A DNA stretch of 6,505 nt from contig JACRLS010000068.1 of NCBI GenBank assembly GCA_016235225.1, positions 1 to 6,505 of the forward strand, read 5' to 3'. The stretch is from Nitrospirota bacterium (GTDB taxonomy: Bacteria; Nitrospirota; Nitrospiria; Nitrospirales; Nitrospiraceae). Both the position numbers and the translations under genes were made by a program. Position 1 is the first letter of the stretch. Each line of letters starts with the position of its first letter. Shown here in pieces: positions 4,337-6,505 of the stretch. Below the pieces are notes generated by a model that was not told where the DNA came from, searched no databases, and was given only the letters and a program-made list of their open reading frames with translations.

Positions 4337-6505
4337 ATGAAGCCGTCCCCCGCGCGCACCGTCTCCAACCCCCGCCCCTGGCCGGCCATCCTGCTCGGGC
4401 TGTCGTTCCTTGCCGCCACCGGCGGGTATTGGCGAGCCTTGATCGTCCATGACCAGCGTCAGCCGCCTGTCGTGCAGACGGATCAGGCTCCCAAGACGCT
4501 CGCGCATCAGGCACTCGGACATCCTCTGGCAAATCTGGCCTTGGTCGCCGGCTGCTTGCTCTCATTCATGCTCGGGTTCGGGTTCTATACCGTGCAATAC
4601 GGGCGCAGGTTGAATCAGCAGCTTCGGGAAGAGATCGAAGATCACGAAGAAGCCCGGGAGAAACTTCGACGGAGCGAGACGCGTTTCCGCCAGGTCGTGG
4701 AACATATCTCCGAGGTCTTCTGGCTGGCGACCCCCGACAAGAAACGGTTTCTCTACATCAGCCCCGGATACGATACGATCTGGGGACGCTCGCGTGATCG
4801 CCTCTATCAGCGCCCCCTTGATTGGCTCGACGCGCTGCACCCGGAAGACCAGGAACGCATCCGCGTAAGCCTGGACACACTCGCCGCCGGAGGGTACGAA
4901 CGAGAGTATCGCATCATCAGGCCGGATGGCTCCCTGCGCTGGATCCGCGACCGCGCCTTTCCCGTTCGCAACGAACGCGGCCTCGTCGAGGCGATCGCGG
5001 GGACCGCGGAAGACATCACCGAGCGCAAACGGGCGGAGCAGCAGCTTCGCGACACGGAAATCTTATATCGGTTGTTGTTGCAATCCACCGACCAGGGCAT
5101 CTTCGGGCTCGATGCTGAGGGCCGCTGCACCTTCCTCAACCAGGCCGCTCAAGAGATGTTCGGATATCCACCCCAAAGCGTGTTGGGCGAGAACATGCAC
5201 CGCCTCATCCATCACAGCTATCCCGACGGCTCGTCCTATCCGCAGGAGGCATGCGCCATTTTTTCCGCGTTCCGGACGGGGCGCGGGTGCCGGCGGGATA
5301 CCGAGGTCATGTGGCGGAGCGATGGCACAGCATTCCCCGTCGAATACTCATCCTATCCCCTGTTCGACGACGGGGCGAACAAAGGGGCAGTCATCGCCTT
5401 CACCGATATTACGATCCGCAAGCAAGCGGAGGAGGCGTTGCGGGAAAGTGAAACGCGGTTCCGGACGATGGCGGACACCGCGCCGGTCATGATCTGGATG
5501 TCGGGCCCTGACAAGCTGTGCACCTATTTCAACCAAGGGTGGCTGGGCTATACCGGCCGGACCATGGAGCAGGAGCTGGGCAGCGGCTGGGCGCAAGGTG
5601 TGCACCAGGAGGATCTCGACAGGCGCCTGCGGACCTATGAAGAAGCGTTTGCGCGGCGTGAGCCCTTCCGAATGGAGTACCGCCTGCGCAAGGTGGACGG
5701 ACAGTACGGCTGGATTCTCGATAGCGGCACACCCCGCCAGCTTCCGAACGGCGACTTCGCAGGGTACATCGGCTCTTGCATCGACATTACCGAACGCACG
5801 CGCGCGGAAGCTTCGTTGGATGAGCGCGTCCGCCTTTCGAGCTTTACCGCAGAGGTCAGTCTGACGCTCAATCGTGAGATGTCCATTGACGAGATTCTCC
5901 GTCGCTGCGCGGAGATGGCCGTGCACCACCTGGACCTGGCGTTTGCCCGGATCTGGACGGTGGAGCCCGGCGACTTGTGCGAGAGCTGCTTCAAGGCAGC
6001 GGACTGCACCGACCGAACCCAGTGTCTGCACTTGAGGGCTAGTGCGGGCCTCTCCACGAATCTTCACGGCGAGTATCGCCGGGTCCCGATGGGCGCGCTC
6101 AAGATCGGCCGGATCGCCCAAGGGACCGGCCTCATGTCCACCAACGATGTCTTAGGCGACGAACGGCTTCCCAACAAAGAGTGGATGCAACAGAACGGGC
6201 TGCAGTCGTTTGCCGGCCTCCCGTTGGTCATCGAAGGGGAAGTCTACGGGGTCCTGGGAGTCTTCGCCCGGATGCCCCTGCCCGAGGCGACCGTGCGGAC
6301 CCTGGAATCAGTCTGCAACGGCATTGCGGCAACCATCGCGCGCAAGCGAACGGCGAGCAAGCTACAGTTGACGCAATTCACAGTCGATCACGCGGTAGAC
6401 GCTATTTACTGGGTCGATCCTCGCGCCAAGATCCTGGAGGTCAATGATGCCGCCTGCACCATGGTGGGCTACTCGAAAGACGAGTTGTGCGCCATGACCG
6501 TCCAC
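4337..6505 (+). CDS. Membrane-anchored multi-PAS/GAF sensor protein, probably a histidine kinase; C-terminus beyond the window
   Basis: The frame is open from ATG 4337 to the window end: 723 codons with no stop. AAGGAG lies 7 nt before the ATG. Visible layout: transmembrane segment 1 (about 15-32), a short periplasmic loop, transmembrane segment 2 (about 63-86), a charged coiled coil (90-113), PAS 1 (about 114-232, PAS_3-like, ending DITERKRAE), PAS 2 (about 238-366, ending DITIRKQAE), PAS 3 (about 371-492, ending DITERTRAE), a GAF domain (about 505-672), and the start of PAS 4 (from about 680). The GAF domain contains Cys548, 551, 557 and 563 (CX2CX5CX5C), followed by CLHLRASAGL and VPMGALKIG. 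Proteins of this design usually end in a HisKA/HATPase kinase core, often as hybrids, but a GGDEF or other output is possible because the 3' end is missing. The short periplasmic loop suggests signals are sensed mainly in the cytoplasm. It may work with the diguanylate cyclase just upstream, as it lies in the same direction. Confidence 0.9.
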   Translation, partial: MKPSPARTVSNPRPWPAILLGLSFLAATGGYWRALIVHDQRQPPVVQTDQAPKTLAHQALGHPLANLALVAGCLLSFMLGFGFYTVQYGRRLNQQLREEIEDHEEAREKLRRSETRFRQVVEHISEVFWLATPDKKRFLYISPGYDTIWGRSRDRLYQRPLDWLDALHPEDQERIRVSLDTLAAGGYEREYRIIRPDGSLRWIRDRAFPVRNERGLVEAIAGTAEDITERKRAEQQLRDTEILYRLLLQSTDQGIFGLDAEGRCTFLNQAAQEMFGYPPQSVLGENMHRLIHHSYPDGSSYPQEACAIFSAFRTGRGCRRDTEVMWRSDGTAFPVEYSSYPLFDDGANKGAVIAFTDITIRKQAEEALRESETRFRTMADTAPVMIWMSGPDKLCTYFNQGWLGYTGRTMEQELGSGWAQGVHQEDLDRRLRTYEEAFARREPFRMEYRLRKVDGQYGWILDSGTPRQLPNGDFAGYIGSCIDITERTRAEASLDERVRLSSFTAEVSLTLNREMSIDEILRRCAEMAVHHLDLAFARIWTVEPGDLCESCFKAADCTDRTQCLHLRASAGLSTNLHGEYRRVPMGALKIGRIAQGTGLMSTNDVLGDERLPNKEWMQQNGLQSFAGLPLVIEGEVYGVLGVFARMPLPEATVRTLESVCNGIAATIARKRTASKLQLTQFTVDHAVDAIYWVDPRAKILEVNDAACTMVGYSKDELCAMTVH

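Noticed and set aside
5348..6121. 257-residue minus-strand reading frame opposite the multi-PAS sensor
   Set aside because: It is antisense to clear PAS and GAF domains, has no recognisable domain, and is explained by high-GC codon bias.

Overview
The window is GC-rich and densely coding. It reads like an environmental, Gram-negative, chemolithotroph-type genome, and the gene style recalls Nitrospira (Nitrospirota). That placement rests on remembered resemblance of the CbbQ-type ATPase, the YkgJ-DUF2156 protein, the small lipoprotein and the Cys-containing PAS/GAF sensors, not on a search, so treat it as moderate. No rRNA, tRNA, CRISPR array, transposase or integrase is visible.

Left half (1-3050), all on the minus strand, in transcription order: a YkgJ-type cysteine-cluster / DUF2156 fusion protein (3050 to 1473); a CbbQ/NorQ-family MoxR-like AAA+ ATPase (1385 to 567) with its own good sigma70-like promoter; a DUF167 (YggU-family) small protein from a GTG start (535 to 185); and the N-terminus of a lipoprotein (188 to beyond base 1), whose ATG overlaps the DUF167 stop codon as ATGA. 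The last three look like one transcription unit.

Right half (3222-6505), plus strand: a soluble PAS-GGDEF diguanylate cyclase with an intact active-site motif and I-site, then a membrane-anchored multi-PAS/GAF sensor that runs off the right edge. Its output domain lies outside the window; a histidine kinase is the likeliest guess. The two outward-facing transcription units share a 171-bp divergent region (3051-3221).

The most unusual part is inside the YkgJ-DUF2156 gene. At least three blocks of repeat-type DNA sit in frame between its conserved blocks: a 48-bp near-perfect palindrome, two diverged copies of a 29-bp element read in the same frame, a 9-bp tandem repeat within a larger imperfect inverted repeat, and a 7-bp tandem repeat next to a perfect hairpin. 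The frame stays open throughout, which recalls palindromic elements that colonise coding sequence, as described for Rickettsia. The second notable theme is cysteine clusters in the signalling proteins: CX10CX2C in the diguanylate cyclase PAS domain and CX2CX5CX5C in the GAF domain of the membrane sensor, both of which could be metal, Fe-S or redox sites.
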